Positions 40,657 through 49,474 are shown, counted from the stretch's first letter. The stretch: DNA of 64,000 nt from Candidatus Jettenia caeni (GCA_000296795.1 BAFH01000002.1:246686-310685); one strand, 5' to 3'. A program made the numbers and translations. The notes: generated from the sequence alone by a model not told the origin.

Positions 40657-41412
40657 TTATTTCTTTGTAAAAGCAAAATCTACCACAGCTTCTTCTTTCG
40701 ATTTTACAGCAACATCACTGGTCTTTTTTCCAAGTTTCTCCTGCCACGCCTCAATTTTGTAAGATCCAGCGGGGATATTCTCGATTTTAAAACTTCCATT
40801 TTCATCAGTAACGGCAAAATATGGATTAGCCTTTACTACAATAAAAGCACTCATCCATTTGTGCACATCACACGTTATCTTTACCATTTCCGGAATATCG
40901 AATTTTTTCGTCATTTTCCCGCCGCCCGATACACCCTCGTTGAAACCAGGATTCTTAATAGACCAGGAATGAAGATTATGCATTACATTATCGCTGTTGA
41001 GCAAATCGACACTACTTCCGACAGATACCGCAAGTACATGAGGAATAAATAAACACTCCTTCTGATCCAACACGGCTGTCGTTACCTCTGCCTTTTTTCC
41101 AGCAGCAATATCAACTAAGGAAACAACAACATTTTTAATGCCTTTTGATTCTCCATTAATAACCAACTCCTCCGATTGCTTATTATCATGACCACACGTC
41201 TGCTCATCCTTGTCTACTTTTAACGCTTTTGCTGCTGGAATATCACCATCAAACTTAACAGTGCCAACAATTACTCCACCATCAGTTACCTCAACCTCCT
41301 GGTAAGCCGGCGCTTTCTCTGCCGCCATAGTAGCATGGTTTATCCCTAACATACCACCCATTGTACTAAACATCAGACCACCGATAATCATCAGTCGCAA
41401 ACTTTTTACCAT
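40657..41412 (-). CDS. secreted cupredoxin-like copper protein, first gene of the cytochrome operon
   Basis: This 251-residue protein has the same architecture as the one at 22409-23134: signal peptide, cupredoxin-like domain with His145 (VMHNLH) and Cys181-x2-His184-x2-Met187 (CDVHKWM), then a carboxypeptidase-regulatory-like sandwich (YFAVTDENGSFKIENIPAG). An extra cysteine pair (TCGH and KECLF) may form a disulfide or bind metal. The ATG at 41412 is preferred because GGAGG precedes it by seven bases; the frame opens at 41427. It leads the cytochrome gene set and has a near-consensus promoter upstream. Confidence 0.8.
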   Translation of the reverse strand: MVKSLRLMIIGGLMFSTMGGMLGINHATMAAEKAPAYQEVEVTDGGVIVGTVKFDGDIPAAKALKVDKDEQTCGHDNKQSEELVINGESKGIKNVVVSLVDIAAGKKAEVTTAVLDQKECLFIPHVLAVSVGSSVDLLNSDNVMHNLHSWSIKNPGFNEGVSGGGKMTKKFDIPEMVKITCDVHKWMSAFIVVKANPYFAVTDENGSFKIENIPAGSYKIEAWQEKLGKKTSDVAVKSKEEAVVDFAFTKK

Positions 41413-41835
41413 TATAACCTCCATCAACCTTTCAAAAGTTACTATGGATTTTAAAATCCTAAATTAATCTAAAAATAATAAGCGTTTATGTGTGTAAAAT
41501 AAAACATTTATCCTATAATTGTATAGTAAATTTGTCAATCAGAATCTCAGCCCCTAAAGAAATCCACTATAATCTTTCAAGTAAAATTTATTTTACAGTC
41601 TTTTAACGGTTTCTAGAATTAACAATATCCATACCTTTTTATTTAAAAAGTAAAAAAATTAAAAAAATCTACGTAAGTTATTAACTATTAAGTTCTTATT
41701 TTAAATACACCCTGATATTAAAAATATTTATCAAACTTTAATTCATTAATACGAGATTTCATGGTTGAAATAATAGTTTCAAATTTAAGATTACAGAATT
41801 ATTCAGATACACTAAATACTAAGTAAAAATTTTTT
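41413..41835. other. intergenic region before the cytochrome operon
   Basis: About 420 bases without a gene. It contains the promoter at 41510-41538 and otherwise extremely AT-rich DNA with short homopolymers. No hairpin terminator for the upstream gene at 41836 was found. Confidence 0.55.
41510..41538 (-). promoter_or_regulatory. near-consensus promoter of the cytochrome/CydA-like operon
   Basis: TTGACA (41533-41538) and TAGGAT (41510-41515) are 17 bases apart on the minus strand. The predicted transcript begins about 90 bases before the cupredoxin start codon. Confidence 0.55.
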
Positions 41836-42954
41836 TTAGTTTAATGTTCTTCTCAATGTTTCAATGGTTTTAGGGTTCGTTAACTTGCCTGGCTCCACAA
41901 TTACATCCGGCTCCATCTTAAATCGCCTTACCCAATCAGTATCAGAAAGAGGTTTCCAATACACCTTATACAACCCGGGAGGTATATTCATAAAATGATA
42001 TACTCCATCTTTATCCGTAACAGTCTCAAACTCCACAGATCCTTCTACCGGACGGTACCCCTTTGTTAACAAACCAATCTTTTCTAATATTTGTAATTTT
42101 ACCTGACAATCCGGAAGCGGCTTTGCGCCATGCAATATCTTCCCTTCAACACTGCCGAAACGTACTGTTGACGGAATGGAATCTCCCTTTAACAGATGTT
42201 CTTCCTCTGGTTTCTCCAATCCTTTATCCATTTCATTATCTGTCAAACCCTCGCTTAATTCTTCTTCCAACCCAGAAGTCTTACCACCTTCTTGTGACAG
42301 CTTTTCATCTCTATTCGAGTCTGATATTTCGCTATCTAGTAATACACTTTTGGTCTCAATTTCTGATAAGTTATCTTCTTCTGCCGGATTTTCTTTTTTT
42401 GTCTTTTTTGTTTTTAGCCTGTAATGCTTTTCTGCACCCACTTTATCTTGATCCATCCTTATCTCATCAGCGATTGCCTTCTCTTCAAGACTATCGCTTA
42501 TAGGAAATTCTGCTTTCTTTCCTTCTGTGATTTGTTCTGATTTCTTTTCTTCGGCAATCTGGTCCATTACGATTTTTGGCTTATGTTCAATTTCGGCAAG
42601 CGCCGTATCGATCTGTTTATCTTGGGATTGAAAAGACATCTGGAGTGCGGAAATTAATGTGGTAGGGATCAATACTTGTATAGAATCGTTAGTAACCTCT
42701 TTAACTTTACATTCTATTGCCACATTTGAAATATCCAAAAAGATCACATCGGAATAATTTTTCGTATCTGAAAATTGCATACTTAAGGATTTTACGTCAT
42801 TTTTCAAGATTATCGCTTTTATACATTCATCCGCAACACCTATCACTTTAAGATCAATACCTTTACTAATATTCTTTAAAGTTAGTGTATCTCCATTCGC
42901 CGTGGCATAAAAACCCATCATGATAAGAAAAACAACAATCTTACATTTTTTCAT
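41836..42954 (-). CDS. secreted protein with charged linker and carboxypeptidase-regulatory-like C-terminus
   Basis: A signal peptide (VVFLIMMGFYATANG) is followed by a small beta-rich domain (residues 20-105, with IFLDISNVAIECKV), a long charged low-complexity linker (about residues 125-260), and a C-terminal prealbumin-like sandwich (HGAKPLPDCQVKLQI and FMNIPPGLYKVYW). The same C-terminal type is found in the two cupredoxins, but copper ligands are absent. I do not recognise the family; surface or periplasmic scaffolding is a guess. The ATG at 42954 is used instead of the TTG at 42957. Confidence 0.72.
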   Translation of the reverse strand: MKKCKIVVFLIMMGFYATANGDTLTLKNISKGIDLKVIGVADECIKAIILKNDVKSLSMQFSDTKNYSDVIFLDISNVAIECKVKEVTNDSIQVLIPTTLISALQMSFQSQDKQIDTALAEIEHKPKIVMDQIAEEKKSEQITEGKKAEFPISDSLEEKAIADEIRMDQDKVGAEKHYRLKTKKTKKENPAEEDNLSEIETKSVLLDSEISDSNRDEKLSQEGGKTSGLEEELSEGLTDNEMDKGLEKPEEEHLLKGDSIPSTVRFGSVEGKILHGAKPLPDCQVKLQILEKIGLLTKGYRPVEGSVEFETVTDKDGVYHFMNIPPGLYKVYWKPLSDTDWVRRFKMEPDVIVEPGKLTNPKTIETLRRTLN

Positions 42955-43115
42955 CAACGAATATTCCTAAATAAAGTATGAAATTTAAACGCCCGCATTT
43001 AGCTGAATTTATTATGGGTTAAGATACTTTTCTTCCACACACTATTTGAAAATTTATACTGTAGTATAGCTAAATAAGTTTAACATGCGGTAATTTTATA
43101 TCAACTAAAAAAATA

Positions 43116-43149
43116 TGGGGTAATTATGAATACTTTCATAATTACCCCA
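43116..43149 (-). terminator. intrinsic terminator of the multicopper oxidase gene
   Basis: A perfect 15-base stem (43116-43130 with 43135-43149) encloses the loop TACT. On the minus strand a run of T residues follows within two bases. It lies about 100 bases after the stop codon. The A run on the other side lets it act in both directions. Confidence 0.85.
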
Positions 43150-43252
43150 AAAAATAGTTCATTTTAAATCAGGAAAACTATCAGACGTAATTTACTGTAT
43201 TATATGAGAATCCCAAATCAGATTTGCAGAAGATGGAAGTATAAAATTTACC

Positions 43253-44524
43253 TTAATGTTCTAAAGGATTATACGGTTTTCCTTCTGTTAAAGGAACATC
43301 CGGCTTCGCGACCTTCTCTTTGCTTCTCACATCAAAGATAGTCAGTGCGCCTAAAGGATACTTGCCGGTCGATACCATCCCACGCAAGTTATGATCATGC
43401 ATAATTGTTACCCCTGCGCCTAAATTGCATGACAAGCATTTCCTTTGACTCGCGAAGTGAGGTATCTTTACCAGCACATCAATCCTCTCACCACTTGTGA
43501 TACAAAGGGTATCTTTCTCATAGCTACTTTTTAATTTCCTTCCATCCAGCGCAACTACCTCCATATGGTATCCATGCGGATGGATTGCAAAAACATGATC
43601 AGCCCCGATAGCCATAAAACGTAAGAGAACCGTTTCATCCTCATACGCTACAATCCTTGAACGCGGATCATTTATTACGGAACAAGGATGGTACAGATTA
43701 TCGGTAAAAGTCCTCCCATTGATCAAGAAATAATCAGCCTTCCAGTCCTGCAAACCATGAACAACACCTGCCTCCTGTAATTGCTCATTTGCAGTAGCAG
43801 ACAGCTCACTGAAAAACAACGTATAGTCCCTGTCATACTTATACCCGTAAGCCGTTTTCGTCCTATCCTGATGAATAATAATAGGGAAATACATCCCGGC
43901 AAGGATATGGTTAAAACTATCTACATGGCAGTGCCCCATAAAAGAGCCTTCATACTGCGGCGTTAATTCATAAGTAAATGATTTATGTTCCAGCACTGGG
44001 TCTACTGGTAAAGAGGGTACACCGTCAACCGAAGGGGTTAAATCCAAACCATGAAAATGAATCGTATGCGCTACATGATTAATCCCTGAATTCGGATCCG
44101 CACAATGCATACCCGTATTATGCAAGGTAATCCTTGCCTTTTCACCAACAAAAAGGTGTATAGGGTCACTCGGTACTTTAACAGGCTCTAAGAGCTGTTC
44201 TACTTGCTCTTTCGTAGTCACTTCTCCTACATCTTTAAAACTACCCTTAGCATGGGTATATCCGAAGACCCATACTAGTTCACCATTAGCCATTTCTATA
44301 TAACCGTCTGTAGTATACAGGTGAAAATCCCAAACACCATTCTTATCACGTTCACCCAAAATATCCCCATTCGTTACACTGATCAGTTCCTGTTCTTCCG
44401 GGCTAAGACTCCAAGCCGCAGTTTGTTTTACCTCTTCGCCAAGCACGTTCGATATTGTTACACAGGTTGTAATACTCAAGAATACTCCAACCGTCCACCA
44501 CCCTATTAGCTTTACAATACCCAT
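43253..44524 (-). CDS. two-domain multicopper oxidase with type-1 copper in domain 1
   Basis: The secreted 423-residue protein has a signal sequence and two cupredoxin domains. All four His-x-His pairs of a trinuclear copper site are present: His156/His158 (HFHG), His198/His200 (HCH), HPHGYH and MHDHN in domain 2. The type-1 site is in domain 1: His153, Cys199, His206 and Met211 (HCHVDSFNHILAGM). In domain 2 the cysteine is replaced by aspartate (HDHNLRGM). This is the pattern of two-domain, trimer-forming oxidases with N-terminal type-1 copper, and it is also close to the ancestor of copper nitrite reductases. It may oxidise a nitrogen compound, metal or cytochrome; the substrate cannot be read from sequence. 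Confidence 0.85.
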   Translation of the reverse strand: MGIVKLIGWWTVGVFLSITTCVTISNVLGEEVKQTAAWSLSPEEQELISVTNGDILGERDKNGVWDFHLYTTDGYIEMANGELVWVFGYTHAKGSFKDVGEVTTKEQVEQLLEPVKVPSDPIHLFVGEKARITLHNTGMHCADPNSGINHVAHTIHFHGLDLTPSVDGVPSLPVDPVLEHKSFTYELTPQYEGSFMGHCHVDSFNHILAGMYFPIIIHQDRTKTAYGYKYDRDYTLFFSELSATANEQLQEAGVVHGLQDWKADYFLINGRTFTDNLYHPCSVINDPRSRIVAYEDETVLLRFMAIGADHVFAIHPHGYHMEVVALDGRKLKSSYEKDTLCITSGERIDVLVKIPHFASQRKCLSCNLGAGVTIMHDHNLRGMVSTGKYPLGALTIFDVRSKEKVAKPDVPLTEGKPYNPLEH

Positions 44525-44596
44525 CGCCTTCCCCTTTCTCTAAACAAGTTAAACAAAATACAAAATCACCGCCTAATTTCTTTTTAATATCCGGTT

Positions 44597-44980
44597 TCAG
44601 GTAATCACTTGTCTCCCCTCCCACAAATCCTTTAATACCACCTTTAACTCCTTGATATCGACAGGCTTTATCAAATAATAATCACAGGATGCAGTTTTTA
44701 GAATATCCTCAACTGCTTTAAGAGAACTGCATGCGGTGATAACCACGATTATCATAGATGCATGCCTTTTTTTTACTTCATTGATCAGGGCTAATCCATT
44801 CATCCCCGGCATATTCAGATCTGTTATAATGATGTCAAAACTTTTCCTGGATAAAAGGCTTAATGCATCGGAGCCAGAAAGGACGCCGGAAACAGGATAT
44901 TCATCACGAGTTAAAATCCTTACCAAGCCATCAAGCGTAGTTTTGTCATCATCTACCAGCAATAATCTTGGCTTTGTCAT
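44597..44980 (-). CDS. orphan response-regulator receiver domain
   Basis: The 127-residue protein is a single receiver domain with the acidic pocket (LLLVDDDKTTLDGL), phospho-aspartate (DIIITDLNMPGMNG) and the conserved threonine and lysine (VVITACSS, LIKPVD). It is very similar to the receiver half of the NtrC-type regulator at 46585-47931, starting with the same MTKP/VTKP and ending after KVVLKDLWEGRQ, exactly where the other continues into its AAA+ domain. It looks like a partial duplication. It could titrate phosphoryl groups from the nearby kinase. Confidence 0.85.
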   Translation of the reverse strand: MTKPRLLLVDDDKTTLDGLVRILTRDEYPVSGVLSGSDALSLLSRKSFDIIITDLNMPGMNGLALINEVKKRHASMIIVVITACSSLKAVEDILKTASCDYYLIKPVDIKELKVVLKDLWEGRQVIT

Positions 44981-45151
44981 AAGAGAAATTGTTTAGAAAA
45001 ATTTAGCATTATCTTTATTCCCTGTCTCATTACACAAATCCATTACCTTTCGAATTTCCTTTTTCTCTCCATCGCCGCACAGGATTTGTTTTCTTATAAT
45101 CCTTTCATAGAAAATATCTCCAACGAATACGTAAACCATGTGCGACTTGGA

Positions 45152-45349
45152 TCACGGATGGTATTTTATTCTTTGTGTAGGGCAAACAAGAACAGCCCTC
45201 TTTACATCTTCACCATGAGAAGCAATATCTACACCATGCCTTACCAAAGGTCCTGTCTCTTCTGAGTAATCAAAAACCTTCTTTGCCTCTTCAATACACA
45301 TTACACACTTAATACAATTACCCTCAAACTGAATGATATTTGTCCCCAT
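45152..45349 (-). CDS. small ferredoxin with one 4Fe-4S motif
   Basis: The 65-residue protein has CIKCVMC near residue 12 and a single remote CP near residue 53 (LVCPTQRI), a full ligand set for one 4Fe-4S cluster. The frame opens at 45376, but an AAGGAGG site directly upstream supports the ATG at 45349 (MGTNIIQFEGNCIKC). It is probably a cytoplasmic one-electron carrier. It is transcribed with, or close to, the protoglobin gene upstream but separated from it by a hairpin. Confidence 0.82.
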   Translation of the reverse strand: MGTNIIQFEGNCIKCVMCIEEAKKVFDYSEETGPLVRHGVDIASHGEDVKRAVLVCPTQRIKYHP

Positions 45350-45519
45350 TCCAACTACCTCCTTCTTAAAACACAACCTTCACACCCACTTAAACCAAAA
45401 GTGAATGGCTAAGATCTACTTTTTAAAATCGCACTTCCTGATAATCTTCTGCCTTGAAATTCCATATTCGCCTTCTTTTCAAACCTATATCTCCATGATT
45501 ACCCAGGATTATTTTGAAG

Positions 45520-45558
45520 ATCACCCCTTTATCCTTTGTTGACAGGAAAAGGGGTGAT
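45520..45558 (-). terminator. hairpin terminator after the protoglobin gene
   Basis: ATCACCCCTTT (45520-45530) pairs with AAAGGGGTGAT (45548-45558) in a perfect 11-base stem, with further pairing inside the loop. The T run after it on the minus strand is short, so termination may be incomplete. Confidence 0.6.
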
Positions 45559-45596
45559 TATACATTCTCAAAGAACTCTACCTGAATGATAGATAA

Positions 45597-46253
45597 TTAC
45601 ATCCATGCTGCAAAATAATCGATATGGTAAACATCGATAATCATCCAGAAGAGCTTCGTCCAGGCGGTAGTAATCCTGCGCAACTTTTCAGGATCATCCT
45701 TCAGTTGCTCGGCAAGGAAATTAAACAAGTACTGGTGTATATAACCCCACAGAGCAAGGTTCAGCCTCATGGGTATGTAAAGGTCTTCAAAACCAAAGAC
45801 AGGTACATGTACAGCGCCAACCCAACGAACGAAATTCCAAAATTCTTCATCCCATTTACACTCTAATATCTTAAGCAGGAACCTTCTCTGCCTCGCCCTT
45901 CTGATAGTAACGTACTCCTTAGCAATCTTGCCCGTCTCGTCTCTGAACCACCTCGATAACCAAGGATCATTTATAAGCTTTTCCCAATAGATGTGATCCA
46001 GAATCGCCTCAAGATGCGGCGCTAAAATCTCTTTCGATTCCTTAATAGCCTCTGTATCTTTATCGGTAAAATTTAAACACTGAGACATATACTCGTAACG
46101 TTTCATTATATCTAAACTGGTTTCTCTATGAAGGTTCCATGCCCTGTTAAATTCGGGAATGTCCAAAACCGGATTACGCTTACCCGCCGATATCTTCTTC
46201 TCTCCCTCCATAGGAAACATCTTCAAGTATGCATTTGCCATAACTGAACTCAT
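45597..46253 (-). CDS. single-domain protoglobin-like heme protein
   Basis: The 218 residues resemble protoglobins and globin-coupled sensor heads: an N-terminal pre-helix, AIKESKEILAPHLEAILDHI, the RRARQRRFLLKIL helix, and a proximal-histidine region RWVGAVHVPVFGFEDLYIP. There is no output domain. Such globins bind oxygen, CO or NO. Beside a sigma-54 regulator and a sensor kinase in an anammox genome, NO binding or removal is an attractive idea. A sigma-54-like promoter is upstream at 46391-46407. The ATG at 46253 has an AGGAGG site. Confidence 0.8.
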   Translation of the reverse strand: MSSVMANAYLKMFPMEGEKKISAGKRNPVLDIPEFNRAWNLHRETSLDIMKRYEYMSQCLNFTDKDTEAIKESKEILAPHLEAILDHIYWEKLINDPWLSRWFRDETGKIAKEYVTIRRARQRRFLLKILECKWDEEFWNFVRWVGAVHVPVFGFEDLYIPMRLNLALWGYIHQYLFNFLAEQLKDDPEKLRRITTAWTKLFWMIIDVYHIDYFAAWM

Positions 46254-46390
46254 CTGTTGGTCCTCCTCTTAAAAAGTATAGAAATTTTATCCATTACACG
46301 TAATTTTTATTATTTACAACCTACACAACTACTTGATGAAAGAGCATTACAATCATCAAAATAAATTCATGTAAGTTGCTCATTGTAATA

Positions 46391-46407
46391 AACAACTTGC
46401 ATACCAA
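46391..46407 (-). promoter_or_regulatory. sigma-54-like promoter of the protoglobin gene
   Basis: On the minus strand the sequence TTGGTATGCAAGTTGTT fits TTGGCACG-N4-TTGCT at 10 of 13 fixed positions, with the -24 GG kept but the -12 GC changed to GT. The predicted start is about 125 bases before the protoglobin ATG. Confidence 0.45.
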
Positions 46408-46452
46408 TAAACCTCAGATAATTATATTCTTTGTTATAAGTGCTATGTGTGT

Positions 46453-46500
46453 TGTGTGTTAGGAATGGTTATATTTTTTATCAGGGGTGTGTGTCAGGAA
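46453..46500. promoter_or_regulatory. paired direct repeats, enhancer candidates of the sigma-54 regulator
   Basis: TGTGTGTTAGGAA (46453-46465) and TGTGTGTCAGGAA (46488-46500) differ at one base and start 35 bases apart. They lie about 50-100 bases upstream of the sigma-54-like promoter, the usual place for NtrC-type activator sites. Confidence 0.4.
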
Positions 46501-46584
46501 GTTACTGAGCAAAAAGATGCTTTTTAGCGAAAAATTTGCGGGAATACGGTGTGAAACACAAAAAAGCTTGAAAAAATTTCGTTA

Positions 46585-47931
46585 TTAACCCCACTCTTTT
46601 ACTTTATACTCAATTTTTCTATGTGATATCCCGAGTATTTTTGCAGCCTCTTTTTTGCTTCCCTGTGCCATCAGGAGTGTCTTTTGGATAATCTCTTTTT
46701 CAGCCTCTTTTAATGAAATACCCAGCGGAATCTTGATTACTGATATATCGTCCTTATTTGGAATAACATTTCCTGGTAAATGATCAACAGAGAGCGTATT
46801 TTTTTTACAAAGTACAATGGCCCGTTCAATGACATTTTCCAACTCTCTAACATTCCCCGGCCAGTGATAAGCGCATAACGCATCCATCGCCTCGGGGGTA
46901 AAACCCTTAATCTCCTTTTTATACTTTTTCGTATATTTAATAACGAAAAAATTAGAGAGAATAGGAATATCATCCCTTCTCTCTCTTAATGGCGGTAAAT
47001 TGATGGTAATAACATTCAAGCGATAAAACAGGTCTTCCCGAAACCTTCCCTCAGAAACTTCTCGTTCCAGGTGCCGATTGGTTGCTGCAATAAAACGAAC
47101 ATCCACCTTTAAGGTTTTTTCACCGCCAACACGCTCAAACTCACCTTTCTCCAGAACCCGAAGCAGTTTTACCTGTACCTTCAAACTCATCTCGCCCACC
47201 TCATCAAGAAAGAGTGTGCCGCCATCCGCCATTTCAAACCGGCCTTTTCTGGTCTGAATAGCGCCGGTAAACGCCCCTTTTTCATGTCCAAACAGCTCGC
47301 TTTCCAGTACCCCTTCCGATAGTGCAGCACAATGCAAGGCGATAAAAGGCCTGGCAGACCTGTCGCTCTGATAATGGATGGCATTGGCTACAAGCTCTTT
47401 TCCGGTTCCTGTTTCACCTAAAATCAGGATTGAAGCTGTACTGGGGGCGACATCTTCTATCATATGAAATATCTGTTGCATCTGAGAGGTGCTGCCAACG
47501 AGTTCAGAAAATTTATACCTGTCTTTCAACTTCTCCTTCAATATACGATTTTGGGCAATCAATTGCTGCTTTTCCCATAACTTTTCCAATACCACCTTTA
47601 ACTCTTCTATATTTATTGGCTTTGTCAGGTAGTCATCTGCCCCGCATTTTATAGCTTCCACGGCCGTTTTTACCGAACTATATGCGGTAATAACCACAAT
47701 CGCCGCCGATTCTTCCCTTTTCCGTATCTCATGAATCAGCGATATCCCACCCATTCCCGGCAACTTCATATCGGTTACGATAATATCGAAATTCTTCCTG
47801 GAGAGAAGATTTAGGGCGTCATAACCGGATACGGCGCCGGAAACCGTATATCCGTCATGCATCAATATCTTCACTAATCCATCAAGGGTATTCTTATCAT
47901 CGTCTACCAACAACAGGTTTGGTTTTGTCAC
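46585..47931 (-). CDS. NtrC-family sigma-54-dependent response regulator
   Basis: Three domains are complete: receiver (LLLVDDDKNTLDGL, aspartate in DIIVTDMKLPGMGG), AAA+ sigma-54 activator (Walker A GETGTGKE, ESELFGHEKGAFTGA, FLDEVGEMS) and a FIS-type helix-turn-helix (SKKEAAKILGISHRKIEYKV). The GAFTGA loop is intact, so it can contact sigma-54. The frame opens with TTG at 47967, overlapping the kinase stop. The GTG at 47931 (VTKPNLLLVD) matches the start of the orphan receiver at 44980 and is used here. Likely targets are the neighbouring genes. Confidence 0.93.
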   Translation of the reverse strand: MTKPNLLLVDDDKNTLDGLVKILMHDGYTVSGAVSGYDALNLLSRKNFDIIVTDMKLPGMGGISLIHEIRKREESAAIVVITAYSSVKTAVEAIKCGADDYLTKPINIEELKVVLEKLWEKQQLIAQNRILKEKLKDRYKFSELVGSTSQMQQIFHMIEDVAPSTASILILGETGTGKELVANAIHYQSDRSARPFIALHCAALSEGVLESELFGHEKGAFTGAIQTRKGRFEMADGGTLFLDEVGEMSLKVQVKLLRVLEKGEFERVGGEKTLKVDVRFIAATNRHLEREVSEGRFREDLFYRLNVITINLPPLRERRDDIPILSNFFVIKYTKKYKKEIKGFTPEAMDALCAYHWPGNVRELENVIERAIVLCKKNTLSVDHLPGNVIPNKDDISVIKIPLGISLKEAEKEIIQKTLLMAQGSKKEAAKILGISHRKIEYKVKEWG

Positions 47932-47963
47932 AAAAATTTTATGGTTACCTGTAAAATTAAGAC

Positions 47964-49073
47964 TCAATAATTATTTTCGTTAACCGGAATCGCAATAATA
48001 AATTTACTCCCTTTCGGGGTTTGCTCCAATCGTATCGTTCCTCCATGGGCCTGGACAATATTTTGGGCAAAGGAAAGACCTATTCCGGTACCTCCGTTTT
48101 TCGTAGTATAAAATAAGTTAAATATTTTATCCTGAATCTCATCAGGAATTCCAGGACCTGTATCCTGACAAGAAATCAATATTCCGTCATGGCTATAATG
48201 CACACCCACCCGCATTTCTCCCCCATCCGGCATTGCTTCGATACCGTTAATCAGAATGTTCAGAATCGCCTGCTTCATCTTATCCTTATCCACCTTTACT
48301 TTCGGCAGCGCATGCATAACATCTAATTCCACATAAATACCATTTAATTGAGCCTGAGGCAAAAGTAAAGAAGTAATCTCATTCAGCATCTCGCCTATAT
48401 TGACAAGGCTTTTGTTCAGTTCTCCTGTTCTGGAAAATTGCAAACACTCCTCAACAAATCCGCTTAAACGGATGACTTCTTTCTGAACTATCGAAACTAT
48501 TTCAAGGAATTCTTTTTTCGACTTACTGCTTAGCTTGTGGGTATCCTGTATTTCACGTTCGAGCACTAACATTTGAATATTCATGGCATTTAAAGGGTTT
48601 TTAATCTCATGCGCCAATTCTGCAGCAAACGTACCGAGGGTGGATAAGGTCTTTGACTTGAGAATCTCATCTGCAAAATTTTTTCTTTCGCGAATATCTT
48701 CCATAATAGTAACGATATGCGTTACCCTTCCTTCTGCATCTCTAATAGCCGATGCGTTTGCCTCTATCCATGATTCACTACCGTCACCCCTTGTAATCAT
48801 GAGTTCTCTGGAAGTTTTAGAAAATTTGCCCTGAAAAATATCTACACCAGGACAAAATTTCTCTGTCAAACACATACCGGTAGAAGTATGGCACTGAAAA
48901 ATATCCCCGCAATCCTTCCCAACAATCTTCTCTTTTGACCATCGGGTAATTTCTTCACAGGCATGATTAAAGAACACCACCTTCCGGTTTACATCTTGTA
49001 TCATTATCCCTTTGCCTGCAGAATCCAGGGCTTGATTCAAAATTTGATTTATCTTCGTACTGTCATTTTTCAT
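47964..49073 (-). CDS. PAS-domain sensor histidine kinase
   Basis: The 369-residue cytoplasmic kinase has a PAS domain (about residues 15-130), a HisKA helix with the phospho-histidine in ELAHEIKNPLNAMN, and an HATPase domain (ILINGIEAMPDGGEM, GTGIGLSFAQNIVQAHGG). No membrane span is present. The PAS domain carries four cysteines in a short loop (Cys55, Cys61, Cys68, Cys74), suggesting a redox, metal or heme-linked signal. It overlaps or abuts the regulator gene, so the two form one two-component system. Confidence 0.93.
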   Translation of the reverse strand: MKNDSTKINQILNQALDSAGKGIMIQDVNRKVVFFNHACEEITRWSKEKIVGKDCGDIFQCHTSTGMCLTEKFCPGVDIFQGKFSKTSRELMITRGDGSESWIEANASAIRDAEGRVTHIVTIMEDIRERKNFADEILKSKTLSTLGTFAAELAHEIKNPLNAMNIQMLVLEREIQDTHKLSSKSKKEFLEIVSIVQKEVIRLSGFVEECLQFSRTGELNKSLVNIGEMLNEITSLLLPQAQLNGIYVELDVMHALPKVKVDKDKMKQAILNILINGIEAMPDGGEMRVGVHYSHDGILISCQDTGPGIPDEIQDKIFNLFYTTKNGGTGIGLSFAQNIVQAHGGTIRLEQTPKGSKFIIAIPVNENNY

Positions 49074-49474
49074 AATTGTTCGTGTAATGAATTTTATTAT
49101 CGGGCTTAATCCGAAAAAAGCTTAAAAACCTTCAAGCCTCATTTCATAAGCCTATCAAAATTTTTCCAAAAGTAAATGTCAAACCTGAAAATGCCATGTA
49201 TTCGATTTTGTGCAGAATTTAAAATTGCAAGAGGAATTGTAAGTAATATGGGCCGGATGCTACTTGTTATTCGAGTACAGTTTTGATTACCTCAATTGTT
49301 TCAATACTACTTTTTAGTTATTTAAACTCCTATACTTATGTAGAGTGTATTGCAAGGCTTGAAAAGCATTGCAAATAGCCATATTTCAGCTATTTTTCTT
49401 TTTAAAATCCTCCTTACATCCTGTACAATACCTTCAGTATTTTTTCCTATAAAATCTTAAGGAGACCTTTCCCT
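49074..49474. other. intergenic region between the kinase gene and an IS remnant
   Basis: About 400 bases without a gene. The left part has a promoter candidate for the kinase operon (49154-49182). The right part probably includes the left end of the IS element, but I could not define terminal inverted repeats or a target duplication. Confidence 0.5.
49154..49182 (-). promoter_or_regulatory. promoter candidate for the kinase/regulator operon
   Basis: TTGACA (49177-49182) and TTTGAT (49154-49159) are 17 bases apart on the minus strand, about 80 bases before the kinase start. The -35 box is perfect and the -10 box is weak. Confidence 0.4.

Larger units (their letters stand above)
46254..46584. 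other. 331-base intergenic region upstream of the protoglobin gene
   Basis: It contains no gene. It holds the sigma-54-like promoter (46391-46407), two near-identical 13-base repeats (46453-46465 and 46488-46500), and an inverted repeat AAGTTG/CAACTT around 46373-46398. Confidence 0.6.
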
